Origin: Closterium sp. NIES-65
Lineage: Eukaryota > Streptophyta > Zygnematophyceae > Desmidiales > Closteriaceae
Direction: 5' to 3'
Length of the DNA: 64,000 nucleotides
NCBI GenBank assembly: GCA_948144175.1
Contig: CANXME010000207.1
Span: forward strand, 60,315 to 124,314
Shown piece after piece: positions 33,854 to 43,646 of this stretch. Position numbers and translations under genes: made by a program. The notes below the pieces were generated by a model. That model did not search any database, was not told the origin of the DNA, and saw nothing but the letters and a program-made list of their open reading frames with translations. Position 1 is the stretch's first letter; every line of letters starts with the position of its first letter.

Positions 33854-33856
<3 letters not shown>
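32161..33856 (+). mobile_element. LINE C: 5'-truncated, divergent subfamily
   Basis: After a 34-bp start shared with copy D, the coding region begins at VKLLGSFIGSDE (the end of the RT region) and runs open to TAG 33696-33698: CISRRVSYLIRTTPL, SLGGLGITDPVVEG, ACDCTKQVPI zinc motif, ADLAIRERSSGAVWIGDVTITDP nuclease. The protein is clearly less similar to A and B than they are to each other, so C is a separate subfamily. The 3' end is ATATCAATACAAGGACCGCTT, then (GA)n. Confidence 0.9.
32202..33698 (+). pseudogene. LINE C C-terminal polyprotein fragment (endonuclease half)
   Basis: 498 codons, open. It lacks the N-terminal region and the RT catalytic core. It contains the zinc-binding CxC...H...C, the THNELRDECIRMAQ helix and the D...D-V-T-I nuclease core, and ends SLGDCFVVLEP. 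The apparent first codon is GTG inside the RT region, so this is a 5'-truncated insertion and not a gene start. The 34-bp prefix is out of frame with it. Confidence 0.85.

Positions 33857-33945
<89 letters not shown>
33857..33945. repeat. (GA)n tract 6
   Basis: About 44 GA units between LINE C and LINE D. Confidence 0.95.
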
Positions 33946-33947
<2 letters not shown>

Positions 33948-34137
33948 CGAGGCGGGTGCAGCTGAGAACCCACCTGTGGGCGGCATTGGGCAGGAGTTGC
34001 ACCTTGGAGATTGTTTTGCAGTGATAGAGCCCCTCCTAGACCTTTAGGGGGGGGGTTTAGGGTAGGATTTGCCTTTGTGTGTATGCATCTATACCCTGCA
34101 TGCTTGTACCTGGCGGCCACATCAATACAAGGACCAT

Positions 34138-34138
<1 letters not shown>
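33946..34138 (+). mobile_element. LINE D: 193-bp 3'-end fragment
   Basis: Reads GEAGAAENPPVGGIG...LGDCFAVIEP to a stop at 34045-34047, then a short 3' UTR ending ATCAATACAAGGACCATT and (GA)n. This is an extreme 5' truncation, as expected from incomplete target-primed reverse transcription. The first 34 bp are the same as the start of copy C. Confidence 0.9.

Positions 34139-34225
<87 letters not shown>
34139..34225. repeat. (GA)n tract 7
   Basis: About 43 AG units between LINE D and LINE E. Confidence 0.95.
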
Positions 34226-34227
<2 letters not shown>

Positions 34228-34350
34228 CCCTAGGAGCTAGTCCTTAGCCTCTCCAGCACTCTCCAGCATAGTATAAAGTGCTCCTCTGCAGCTAGCTCTC
34301 TTCATTGTTCGGTTCTCTTTTCATTTTCTCTCCTAACCGAGCGGCTCGCG
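34226..34350 (+). promoter_or_regulatory. LINE E promoter block
   Basis: The same 124-bp block as at 21225 and 26732, with TATA-like AGTATAAAGTGC. Here it is joined to the rest of the 5' UTR without an intervening (GA)n, which shows the undisturbed structure. Confidence 0.65.
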
Positions 34351-34481
34351 CCGGCCGCCTTCGGCGGCCGACGCTCGACAACGCGGCCTTCGGCCGCGCG
34401 TGAGGGGTGGCAGGGAAACACACACACGATTGACTACAAGCAACGGCATACATGGCGGCATCAACACAATCCTAAGCACAA

Positions 34482-35393
34482 ATGGCCACGCAAGGGCAAG
34501 CGGAGCCCGGATCTACATCCAGTGAGCTCCAAGGGCATGGAGAATACCAGTCAATGTCCGCCACAGCTCCCGGACCACCAGCGTACTTGCGCCGATCGCC
34601 GCGGCTCCAGATCCAGCGCGCAAGTGCCGCTTCAAGCTCCGGACAGCCTCGTCCGGCTGTCCCGCAGCAGCAGCGCCACCCTCCGCGGGCGCAGCCAGCA
34701 CGAGCGCCAGCAGCACGGCGAGCTGGTCTGCCGCATCCAAGCAAGTCTCGCGCGGACGGTCGCGAAACGTCTCAGGAGGGACTCCAGGGAGCGAGGAGTG
34801 AGCAAGGACTTGTATCAGCAGCAACGCGTGGAGACTCTCTGCGAGGCGGTGGAGCTGACCGAGAGTCGACTCTGAAACACGCGTCTGCGGAGGCTGAAGC
34901 GCCTCTGCCAGGAACTGGAGCGGCTCATCAGCTGCACAATGAGCCGCTTCCGCGCCACCATTTGCGGCCACAAACTCCACCCCCGCAACAGGCGGAACCG
35001 TCGGCAGATGCAGACGAGAGCCCGGAGATGGCGCCGCCACGGAAGGATAGGGAGACGACGGGACGAGGACAGGGGAGGGAAGCGGAGCAGCCGGCGGAGG
35101 CACCACAGGAGGCACAGGTGGGCGAGGAGCCACGGGCGCCGACGTTGCTCGCGGCGAACTGCTCTGGCTCTGCGCCGCCCTCTCCTCGCGAACGGCCCGG
35201 GACACCTCCCGCTGTAGATCCGCCATTGTCACAGGCGGACGATACCTCCCGCGACCACCACGCCCGGGGAATCCCCTCCAGTCACCATTGCCGCCAGTAT
35301 GAGCAGGCCACTGGGCCTGTTGCTGATAGCGCCGGGGGGGAGTTGCGCCGGCGCCGCGACGTCTCGCGCCCCTGTTGCGGCGTTGGAGAATGA
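34482..35393 (+). pseudogene. LINE E N-terminal ORF fragment
   Basis: 303 codons of the disordered Gln/Arg/Pro-rich N-terminal region, corresponding to residues of A before the RT. It ends in a stop after a frame change relative to A and B. No domain is recognised apart from the conserved LRRSPRLQ word. Confidence 0.7.
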
Positions 35394-35540
35394 GGCCGTG
35401 AGAGACGGCGGTCAGACGACAGGGGACGCGACGGCCCACCAACTGGGACTGCTGGCGACAGAGTGGGAGCCACCAAATCCGAGCCGGGAGGCGCAACCAT
35501 CGGGGCCGGGCCGATAGTGGTGGCGGACGCCACCTTCGGG

Positions 35541-35688
35541 TATCGACTTTTGGGTGTTGGAAAATTCGTCCCCATCACTGTAGATGCTGCCGAGTGGTTG
35601 GCAAGTGTGGCCAAGTTGGTGTGAGGTGGATTGTGGAGGTTGGGTAAATGACTAGGGTCATAGTTGGGTTCCTAGTGTTGGTCCTACC
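35541..35688. other. Short unassigned sequence between LINE E and Copia-3
   Basis: No gene or repeat recognised. It ends in CTACC, the left target-site duplication of Copia-3. Confidence 0.5.
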
Positions 35689-35817
35689 TGTGAGAATAAA
35701 CGAACAGGGATGAAAATGACTAAGGAAAGATGGGTACAAATACAACCCTAGAAACCCTGTACCCCATATGTGCTACCCCACTATAGCCTAGAACAACTAT
35801 GTCATATAAATCTGACA
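35689..35817 (-). repeat. Copia-3 3' LTR
   Basis: TGTGAGAATAAACG to AAATCTGACA on plus, 129 bp, one difference from the partner. Confidence 0.95.
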
Positions 35818-36023
35818 CACCCCCATAGGCAAAGTGGGGGAGAACAAGGGGTCACAAGACCAGTCAAGCAAAGCAAAGCAAGCTCAGGGTGGATCACAAA
35901 GTCACCACACAGTCCGAGCACAAGAGTAGGGCCAGAGGCCAGTTCACATGCAGGAGTACAGACATATATATAAAACTAGACAAACAAGAGCAGGCATATA
36001 TATATGTCTCAGTACAAGTGAAG

Positions 36024-39000
36024 TCAAGAGGAGAGCAAGTGAGGCAAGACAGGCACAAGACCCAGCTGGGTGCAAAAGCGCTGATGGTCACAAGGCGCGA
36101 GTGCCTTGGTGAACACATCAGCAGTGTTGGCCTCAGAGGCCACGTACGCAAGTCGCAACTGACCACGCTGCTGCAGCTCACGAGCAAGGAAGTAGCGGAG
36201 AGCAATGTGCTTCGTTCTGTGCTCCAAGCGCTGCTCTCGACACAAGGCCAGCATAGCCTTGTTGTCTACGTACAGCACTGGAGGAGAACGAAGCAGCTCT
36301 CCAAGGTCAGTCAGCAGGTAGGTGAGCCAGCGAAGCTCCTGTGCAGCCATGGCCCCGGCGTAGATCTCAGCCTCACAACTGGAGCCGAGAACCGAAGACG
36401 AGCGAGTAGACCGCCACGAGACAGAGCCGGAACCAAGGCTGAAGGTGTAACCCTGTGACGACCGCTGCGTAGCCTGGTCGTCAGCCCAAGAAGCGTCCGC
36501 GTGGCCGGTAAGGACCACTGGACTCCGCCCTCCAAGCACTAGCCCCATGCCCGACGTGCTGCACAGGTAGCGCAATACCCTCTTCGCTGCAGCCATGTGC
36601 TCCGGTCTGTGTCTCCCAGGAGCAACATAGCGTGCAAGAATGCTCAGAGGGTATGCAAGGTCAGGTCGTGTGCAGGTCATCAGGTACATGAGGCAGCCAA
36701 CAAGCTCTGCATACGGACCACTCGACTCTACGGACTCATCCGAAGGCAGAGCTGAGAGTGAGTGGCGAGTAGGCAGAGGAGTGGCCTGAGGCGAGGAGTA
36801 CGTGAAGCCGAAGCGCTGAAGGACCTGCTGCACCATGTGTGACTGAGTCAAGGTAATGGTGCGGCGTGCTCTGTCCCGAGTGATCTGCAAGCCAAGGTAG
36901 CTGCGCAGTTCACCCAGGTCTGTGCACGTGTGTCTCTTCAGCAGCTCGGACTTCACGTAGGCGAGTCCAGCAGTGTCCGCTGTGGCAAAGACCAAGTCGT
37001 CGACGTACACGAGGATGTAGAACGGCGGCAGCGAGGTGTCGGTGCGCAGAAACAGCGACGGGTCAGCAGTAGAAGGAGCAAACCCAAGAGCCGCAAGCGT
37101 AGTCCTCAGTGTGTCGTGCCACTCACGCGGTGCCTGGCGGAGACCGTAGACTGGCCGTCTGAGGCTCCACTGGGTGCCAGGAGGGAAAGTCCCAGTGAAG
37201 CCAGGTGGACGGCGCAGCCAGATCTCCTCGTGCAGGCTACCCTGCAGGAACGCAGTGCTGAAGTCAAGAGAGTGAAGCTCGTAGTCGCGCTGAGCGGCTA
37301 TGTGCAGCAGCACCCGAAGAGTGGTCATCTTCGGGGTGGGAGAGAAGGTCTGAAAGTAGTCAACTCCCTGCCGCTGACTGAAGCCACGAGCAACGTACCG
37401 CGCCTTGAAGACAGGTGGAGAGCCCGGCGGCCGCTTCACCCGGAAGATCCACATGCCACTGACGATGTTCGCCCCAGGAGGGGGAACTGCGTCAACGTAG
37501 GTGCCTGTGGACTTCCAGGAAGCCATCTCTGCATCCATAGCTGCCTGCCACTGAGAGGAGTAGGGACCCTCTACGGCCTCCGCGTAAGAACGCGGAGTCG
37601 GGATGTCTAATGCATCCGGGTCTCCCTCAGGGGCAAGTAGTACAGACGCGAGATGAGGTGAAGCAGCCGCTAGACACTGTAACTCCTCCTGTCTGTCCTC
37701 TAGGACGTCCGTGCCAAGAGCACACTCACCCCCGACGGACGGAGGACAGACAGACGCAGACTCAGCAACAAGACCAGCAGCGTAGTCGAGACGACAGCGA
37801 GCAGCAAAGTCAACGAGCTCAGCGACTAGAGCAGACGCAGCAGTGGACTCAAAAGAGGGGTCAGTGACGACAGTAGCAAGCAGACGCGTGACAGTAGGAC
37901 TGGCAGCGCGAAGAGAGTTTGACTCAGGGTCGGCAAGCGCAGGAAGAGAGGACTCAGGAGGAGAAGGCAGAGGGGCACGCAGAGGAGCAGTGGACGGACG
38001 CAGAGACATCCGGTGCGTGCCAGGGACAGGAGGAGGACGCTGACGCGAACCGCGACCACTAGCGCGAGCAGCACGAACAGGCGACGCGGGACGAGACGCA
38101 GGCTCACGACGCTCAGCAAGACCTCCAGTAGGACCAGTGTAAGGAGAGGGAGCAGGCAGAGGAGAGGAAGGCTCCAACAGTGACTGCGACTGGACAGGCT
38201 GTGGACACTCTACCGAAGGAGAAAGACCAAGAACCTGCTGTAGGAGCGGAACAAAGTACGGCCGAGGCCGCGCGGCAGCTCCAGACTCAGCAGGGACAGC
38301 ACCAGCACCCTCAGCGACAGCACCAGCGCCACCCACACCTCCAGCGGCAGGACCAACAGCAGTAGGCTCAGCACCAACGCCCTCAGCACCTCCAGCTGCA
38401 GGAGGACCCTCAGGTCCAGCAGCTCCGGGACCGGCAGCACCCGCACCCTCGACGGTCGAAGAAGCTCCAGCTCCAGCTCCAGCAGCACCTCCAGACTCAG
38501 CAGCACGCCTCCAGCGGCGAGCGTACCACTCGCGCAGCTCCTGTGGAGAGAGGGGCTCCCGGCGAGACGCAGCAGCAGGAGAAACCCCAGGCTCAGCAGC
38601 TCCAGACGCAGCAGGGACAGCACCAGCACCCTCAGCGACAGCACCAGCGCCACCCACACCTCCAGCGGCAGGACCAACAGCAGTAGGCTCAGCACCAACG
38701 CCCTCAGCACCTCCAGCTCCAGGAGGACCCGCAGGTCCAGCAGCTCCAGGACCGGCAGCACCCGCACCCTCGACGGTCGAAGAAGCTCCAGCTCCAGCTC
38801 CAGCAGCACCTCCAGACTCAGCAGCACGCCTGCAGCGGCGAGCGTACCACTCGCGCAGCTCCTGTGGAGAGAGGGGCTCCCGGCGAGACGCAGCAGCAGG
38901 AGAAACCCCAGGTTCAGCAGCTCCAGACGCAGCACCCCCAGGCTCAGCAGCTCCCAGGTCAGCACCCCCACGCTCAGCAGCTCCCGACCCAGCACCCTCA

Positions 39001-39942
39001 GACCCAGTACCTCCAGGCACAGCACCCCCCGGCTCAGCACCCCCAAGCTCCGCACCCACCGCAGTAGCACCCTCAGGCCCAGCACCCCCAGCAGTAGCAC
39101 CCCCAGGCTCAGCACCCCCGCGCACAGTACCCCCAGAGTCAGCACCCCCAGGCTCAGCACCCGCAGCAGCACCAGAGTCACCAGTAACCTCGACCGGGTC
39201 AACGGCGTCTACCTGGGACACACCTGAGGGGGCAGGAATCTGAGGGGGGAGGGGGTCTCCCGGGTGGGGAACCGGCACAAGGAAGTCCGGGGGAGGGGGG
39301 AGGGAAGGAGTGCGGTAGGGGAAGAGACGGTAGAAGGGGACTGACTCATCGAACGTGACGTCCTGGGAGGACAGAACACGACGAGAGGAGGGGTGGTAAA
39401 ACTGCCACCCTGGGGCGTCAGTGGGGAAGCCAAGGAAGACACAGGGAGCAGCACGAGGGGACAGCTTGTCCGCAGACAAGTCGCGGACAAACGCCCGAGA
39501 TCCCCAGACATGGAACACAGACGCATCGCCAACCTTCCCCGTCCACAGCAAGACTGGGGACATCGCAGGCCGAGAGACCCGGGGGTGAAGGTTGAGCTGA
39601 TGCGCCGCGTACCTCACCGCAAACGGCCATAGAAAATGGGGGGCAGCCGCATGCATCATGGACGTACGAGCGACATCCATGACCATGCCAATGCGGCGCT
39701 CAGCAATCCCATTTTTCTGTGGTGAGTCCGGAAGCGTGAAGGTCTGGCGGATCCCCCGTGCACGACAGTAGTCTCGCAGAAGGCGGGAAGAGAACTCTCC
39801 GCCTCTGTCAGAGTGCAGACGCAGAACAGGAAAGTCCGAGCCGAAGCTCTTCCTGAGCTGGAGACGAGCCTCGCGGATCCAGTCGATCAGCACCACAGTG
39901 ACCTCACCCTTGCTGCGCAAGGGGAAGACTGTGGTGCGAGTA
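36024..39942 (-). CDS. Copia-3 integrase-linker-RT-RNase H
   Basis: The frame is open from before the frameshift point to the stop at 36024. Integrase core: HSDRGGEFSSRLLRDYC, then SPQKNGIAERRIGMV (second and third acidic residues of the DDE triad). A roughly 400-residue Gly/Ala/Glu/Pro linker follows, containing LSPQELREWYARR twice within a 321-bp in-frame tandem duplication. The RT (LHSLDFSTAFLQG, YGLRQAPREWH, ILVYVDDL at about 37000) and RNase H (HADASWADD, SCEAEIYAG, VDNKAMLAL, TADVFTKAL) end the frame. The first integrase Asp lies in the preceding frame (HMDVWGP). It is co-linear with Copia-1 and Copia-8. Confidence 0.9.
38281..38922 (-). repeat. 321-bp in-frame tandem duplication in the Copia-3 linker
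   Basis: Two copies, 38281-38601 and 38602-38922, with the next copy beginning at 38923 before diverging. 321 bp is 107 codons, so the frame is kept. Each unit holds one LSPQELREWYARR motif. Confidence 0.85.
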
Positions 39943-41352
39943 GTCGTCAACCACCAACAGGAAGTAGCGCTCGTAACCCTGCCCACGGACGGGGGCTGGG
40001 CCCCACACATCCATGTGAAGCGTCTGCAGGGGAGCCTCTGTCGGGGGGAAGTGGGAGGAGTGAGGAGTAGCCCGGAGGCGACCCTCGACACAAGGGACAC
40101 AGGAAGGTCCTGGCCCGGAGGGGAGAGGAGGGAGAGACTGGGGAAGACCAGAGACAAGGACACGGGAAGCCATGCTCCGAAGACGGGGCAAGGAGGGGTG
40201 GCCAAGACGGTGGTGCCACAGGAGAGTCTCGTGAGACAGGAGGCGACAAGTACAGGGGGCAGACTCAGGACCAGACCTGGACGCAGCAGCAAACACCTGA
40301 CCCGACGCTGCTACCTGACCGGACGCGGGGACAGGAGGAGACTCAGTGGTCAGGGTGTAGAGGCTCGACCCCGGCCGACGCGAGAACGTGGCCAGGTGCC
40401 GGCCTGTGCGTGCGTCCGTGCAGTGGGTCACCCGCTGACTCGCAGGAGTGAACTGGTGAACCCCCGCATCCTGTAGGTCTGCACCACTCACCAAGTTCGT
40501 CGAGAACGAGGGGAGGTACAGGCCAGACAGGGTGCCCGAGGGGGCAGCCGGACACGGGAGGACAGTGGAGAAGTGAGCGAGGACAGGACCCCCAGAGGGG
40601 TCAGCCAGGGAGACTGCAACCGGCCGACCAAGCGGCGTGAGTGTGGTGCGGTCCCGAAAGAAGGAGCGAGAAGCCCCAGAGTCAAGTGTAAAGGTGAGGG
40701 AGGCCGAAGCTAACGCGGTACCTGAGAGCGCAGCCTCACCCGCACCTGAGGAAGCAGACTCACTAGCACCTAGAGCAGCAGCCGTACCTGTACCTGGAGC
40801 AGGAGACTCACTAGCACCCAGAGCAGCAGCCTCACCAGTAGCTAGAGCAGCAGGTCCTATACCTGGGTCAGGCGGGACGCACAGGTGACCGGCACGGTCA
40901 GTACTAGTAGGCAATGCATACATGGCAGTGAGAATAGCATCATAGTCAAGAGCATATATATCTACCCTCTGCCTAAGCAACTCCACCCAGTCGGGAAGCT
41001 CAGCCTCGTCGCCAAACACGGTACGCCAGGCGTCGCTCAGACGGGCGAAGCAGCGGGACGGTGTATGACTACGTGTCCCACAAGGCTGACCAGTCCGAGT
41101 ACCAGTGCGAATCACGTACGAGCAGCGAACAGCACTGAGAGACCCTCCACTCTGAGCGTACCACTCACGAAGCTGGCGAGGCGTGAGAGACACGGGAGAG
41201 GGTCGCGGGAGCTGCATCTGGCCGCCACCACGAGTAGAAGCAGCAGGAGTGGTAGTAGGAGTAGCGTCGCCACCCCTACAGCCCCAACCAGCGTACCACT
41301 CACGCAGCTGCTGGGGCGTGAGGGACTCACGCCGGCGTCGCTGGGGCTGCAT
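39904..41352 (-). CDS. Copia-3 gag-like N terminus, protease and GAG-pre-integrase
   Basis: The first ATG is at 41352. Residues near the start repeat SLTPQQLREWYA and SLTPRQLREWYA. A possible metal-binding CSYVIRTGTRTGQPCGTRSH...RCF and SDAWR follow, then the aspartic protease FTLDSGASRSFF, the GAG-pre-integrase LLWHHRLGHPSLPRLRSM and the start of integrase (HMDVWGPAPVRG, VVDDYS). It then shifts into a short tail and stops at 39904. A classic Copia Gag capsid (UBN2) and CCHC knuckle are not recognised. The change of frame relative to the downstream ORF is by one base near 39936-39942: a mutation, a sequence error, or programmed frameshifting. Confidence 0.8.
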   Translation of the reverse strand: MQPQRRRRESLTPQQLREWYAGWGCRGGDATPTTTPAASTRGGGQMQLPRPSPVSLTPRQLREWYAQSGGSLSAVRCSYVIRTGTRTGQPCGTRSHTPSRCFARLSDAWRTVFGDEAELPDWVELLRQRVDIYALDYDAILTAMYALPTSTDRAGHLCVPPDPGIGPAALATGEAAALGASESPAPGTGTAAALGASESASSGAGEAALSGTALASASLTFTLDSGASRSFFRDRTTLTPLGRPVAVSLADPSGGPVLAHFSTVLPCPAAPSGTLSGLYLPSFSTNLVSGADLQDAGVHQFTPASQRVTHCTDARTGRHLATFSRRPGSSLYTLTTESPPVPASGQVAASGQVFAAASRSGPESAPCTCRLLSHETLLWHHRLGHPSLPRLRSMASRVLVSGLPQSLPPLPSGPGPSCVPCVEGRLRATPHSSHFPPTEAPLQTLHMDVWGPAPVRGQGYERYFLLVVDDYSHHSLPLAQQG

Positions 41353-41449
41353 TTGGCTCCGCAAGTAGAAGCAGGAGCAGGACTAGCAGCAGGGAGGCAG
41401 GCAGCCAGGCAAGCCAAAAGGCAGGCAGGCAGGCAAGCAGGCGACGCGC

Positions 41450-42420
41450 AGTGTGCTAGCAGGGCAAGAGCTCACCAGTGGTGGGAAGAGTAGGCTCGGC
41501 GACTCAGCGGCTCGGCAGCTCGGCGGCTCGGCGGCTCGGGCGACTCGGGCGGCTCGGCGGCAAGGCGGCTCAGCAACAACTGCAGCTCAGCAGCTCGAGG
41601 ACTCGGCGGCTCGGCGGCAGGGCGGCTCGGCAGCAACTGCAGCTCAGCAGCTAAGCGACCCGGCGGCTCGGCTGTGGGGCGGCTCGGCTGCTGCAGGTGA
41701 GCGGCTCGGCTGCTGCAGTGGGAGATGAAGGAGGAGGAGAAGCAGGGGAGGCCACACACCTGCCACCCCTCTGCTGGCCTCCGCAAGCGGCCCCCTCAGG
41801 TCGCCTCGACAGGCGACGGGAAAAGGGGGGGGGTGGGTGGTGGGGGGCCGGTAGGTGCAGCGGCGGGGCCAGCAGATGCAGTTGCGGGGCCGGTAGAAGG
41901 GGGGACGGCAGGAGCCGTCAGAAGGGGACGGCGGGGCCGTCAGGAAGGGACGGCGGGGCCGTCACGAAGGGACGGCGGGGCCGTCAGGAGGTGACCGGGC
42001 CGCGACGGGGGCAGGCGGCGGGGCCGCGTAAGGGCCTGGGCGGGGCCGCGACGAAGCCGTCGGCGGGGCCGCGTGAAAGCCGGGGCGGGGCCGCGTAGAA
42101 GCCGGGGCGGGGCCGCGTGAGAGCAGGCGGCGGGGCCGCGAAGGAGCCGGGGCGGGGCCGCGTGAGAGCAGGCGGCGGAGCCGCGTAAGGGCCTGGGCGG
42201 GGCCGCGACGAAGCCGTCGGCGGGGCCGCGTGAAAGCCGGGGCGGGGCCGCGTAGAAACCGGGGCGGGGCCGCGCGAGAGCAGGCGGCGGGGCCGCGAAG
42301 GAGCCGGGGCGGGGTCGCGTGAGAGCAGGCGGCCGAGCCGCGACAGAGAGGGCGGCGGGGCCGCGTCAGTGAAGGCGGCGGGGCCGCAGGGGAAATGGCG
42401 ACCCGAGGGGTCGCTAAAAA
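41450..42420. repeat. GC-rich leader repeats of Copia-3
   Basis: At 41490-41720 GGCGGCTCGG-type words; at 41860-42400 GGCGGGGCCGCG-type words. A longer 157-bp period is visible: TAAGGGCCTGGGCGG at 42029 and again at 42186. Lies between the 5' LTR/primer site and the coding region. Confidence 0.8.
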
Positions 42421-42498
42421 AAAGGATCGCGCCTCGGGGGGGCGCTTCGGTGGGCCCAAAAAAAAAAACCGGTCCGTAGAAGGACCCGCTCTATACCA

Positions 42499-42627
42499 TG
42501 TGAGAATAAACGAACAGGGATGAAAATGACTAAGGAAAGATGGGTACAAATACAACCCTAGAAACCCTGTACCCCATATGTGCTACCCCACTATAGCCTA
42601 CAACAACTATGTCATATAAATCTGACA
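42499..42627 (-). repeat. Copia-3 5' LTR
   Basis: 129 bp, TG...CA ends; followed on plus by CTACC, the target duplication. The plus sequence CTCTATACCA just left of it is the complement of the primer-binding site. Confidence 0.95.
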
Positions 42628-43023
42628 CTACCAGTCCACTGGATCAGTAGGCCGGTTGGTCCAACCGATTTACTGGACCAACAGGTCAGTTGGTCCAACC
42701 GGTCCACTGGACCAACAGGCCGGTTGGTCGAACTGGTCCACTAGACCAACATGCCAGTTGCTCCAACCCGTTTATTGTTCCAACAGGTCAGTTGGTTCAT
42801 GCGGTCCACTGGACCAACAGGCCAGTTGGTCCATCCGGTCCAGTGGACCAACAGACCGGTTGGTCCAAGCGATCTAGCGGACCATCAGGCCGGTTGGTCC
42901 AACCGGTCCACTGGACCAATAGGCCAGTTGGTCCAACCGGTTTACTGGTTCAACAGGTTAGTTGGTCCAAGCGGTCCACTGGACCAACAGGCCCGTTGGT
43001 CCAACTGGTCCATTGGACCAACA
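42628..43023. repeat. 34-bp satellite array, block 4
   Basis: About 11-12 monomers of the same satellite, 22 kb from block 3, bounded by the Copia-3 5' LTR on the left and the Copia-4 3' LTR on the right. Confidence 0.95.
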
Positions 43024-43276
43024 TGTTAAAGTGAGTCTTAGAAGAGCCATGGCGGCCGACAGGTGACTTAGGTGAGAACGAATAGTTGAACTAGGAAAAA
43101 GTCGAGAGACATTTCAAGCATAGAGTTGGGAAACCCCAACTGAACCTAGGGTATGTTCAATGCAAGTACAAACTTCAAAGTGAACCTAAAACAGAAATGA
43201 AACTAAGTCTAATACTAGCCGGAAGATCATGTAAGGCCAAAATAAAAGGCAGAGCGAACACTAGCTTGCTCCAACA
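43024..43276 (-). repeat. Copia-4 3' LTR
   Basis: TGTTAAAGTG to GCTCCAACA on plus, 253 bp, inverted TGTT/AACA ends. It is bordered by satellite on the left and by the RNase H end on the right. No second copy in the window, so the boundaries rest on the ends and context. Confidence 0.6.
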
Positions 43277-43312
43277 CACCTTCAGGCTAGGTGAAGCTCT
43301 GAAGAAGAGTGC

Positions 43313-43646
43313 CTAGCGAAATGGAACACCCCCTGAAGTGGAAACACGAGAGAGACCAAGAGCGCGCATGTAGAACCGGAGTGGCGCACGTAGGAGCGCT
43401 TTTGTGAATCTATCAGCAAGGTTGCCATCAGAGACAACCTTGCGAAGGTGGAGCAGACTGCACCAGCTCCCGAACGAAGAAGTACCGCACTTCAATGTGC
43501 TTGCTGCGAGCATGATAGACAGGGTTCTCAGTGAGATGAATCATGCTGGCACTGTCACAAGCAAGCGTCAAAGAGGGCTGATAGTGACCCAGCTTAGCAA
43601 GGAGAAAGGAGAGCCAGCGAGCCTCCCTAGCCGCCAGTGTGCCTGC
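43313..43646 (-). pseudogene. Copia-4 RNase H, C-terminal piece
   Basis: Reads TLAAREARWLSFLLAKLGHY, HARSKHIEVRYFFVRELVQ and, after a one-base frame change near 43450, LHLRKVVSDGNLADRFTKAL and the polyprotein end. Continues the piece at 49446-49780. Confidence 0.8.

Larger units (their letters stand above)
34226..35540 (+). mobile_element. LINE E: 5' part, 3' half missing
   Basis: A single promoter block (34226-34350) runs directly into both hairpins (34352-34370 and 34382-34398). The N-terminal ORF starts at ATG 34482 (LRRSPRLQIQRA retained) and stays open to about 35393. Similarity to A and B ends near 35540 (after GGACGCCACCTTCGG). The RT and nuclease are absent, which is unlike 5' truncation and points to a later deletion. 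Confidence 0.85.
35689..42627 (-). mobile_element. Copia-3: near-complete short-LTR Copia retrotransposon
   Basis: 129-bp LTRs at 35689-35817 and 42499-42627 differ at one site (TAGAACAAC against TACAACAAC). CTACC flanks both ends (35684-35688, 42628-42632). The primer site on minus, TGGTATAGAGCGGG, is directly inside the 5' LTR, and the polypurine stretch TATGGGGGTG directly precedes the 3' LTR. Coding order on minus: gag-like N terminus, protease, GAG-pre-integrase, integrase, long linker, RT, RNase H. The single pol frameshift near 39936-39942 is the only clear lesion. Near-identical LTRs mean a recent insertion. Confidence 0.95.

Noticed and set aside
41472-42555. Pro/Arg/Ala-rich ORFs in the Copia-3 leader
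   Set aside because: GC-rich tandem repeats between primer site and polyprotein; no Gag motif.
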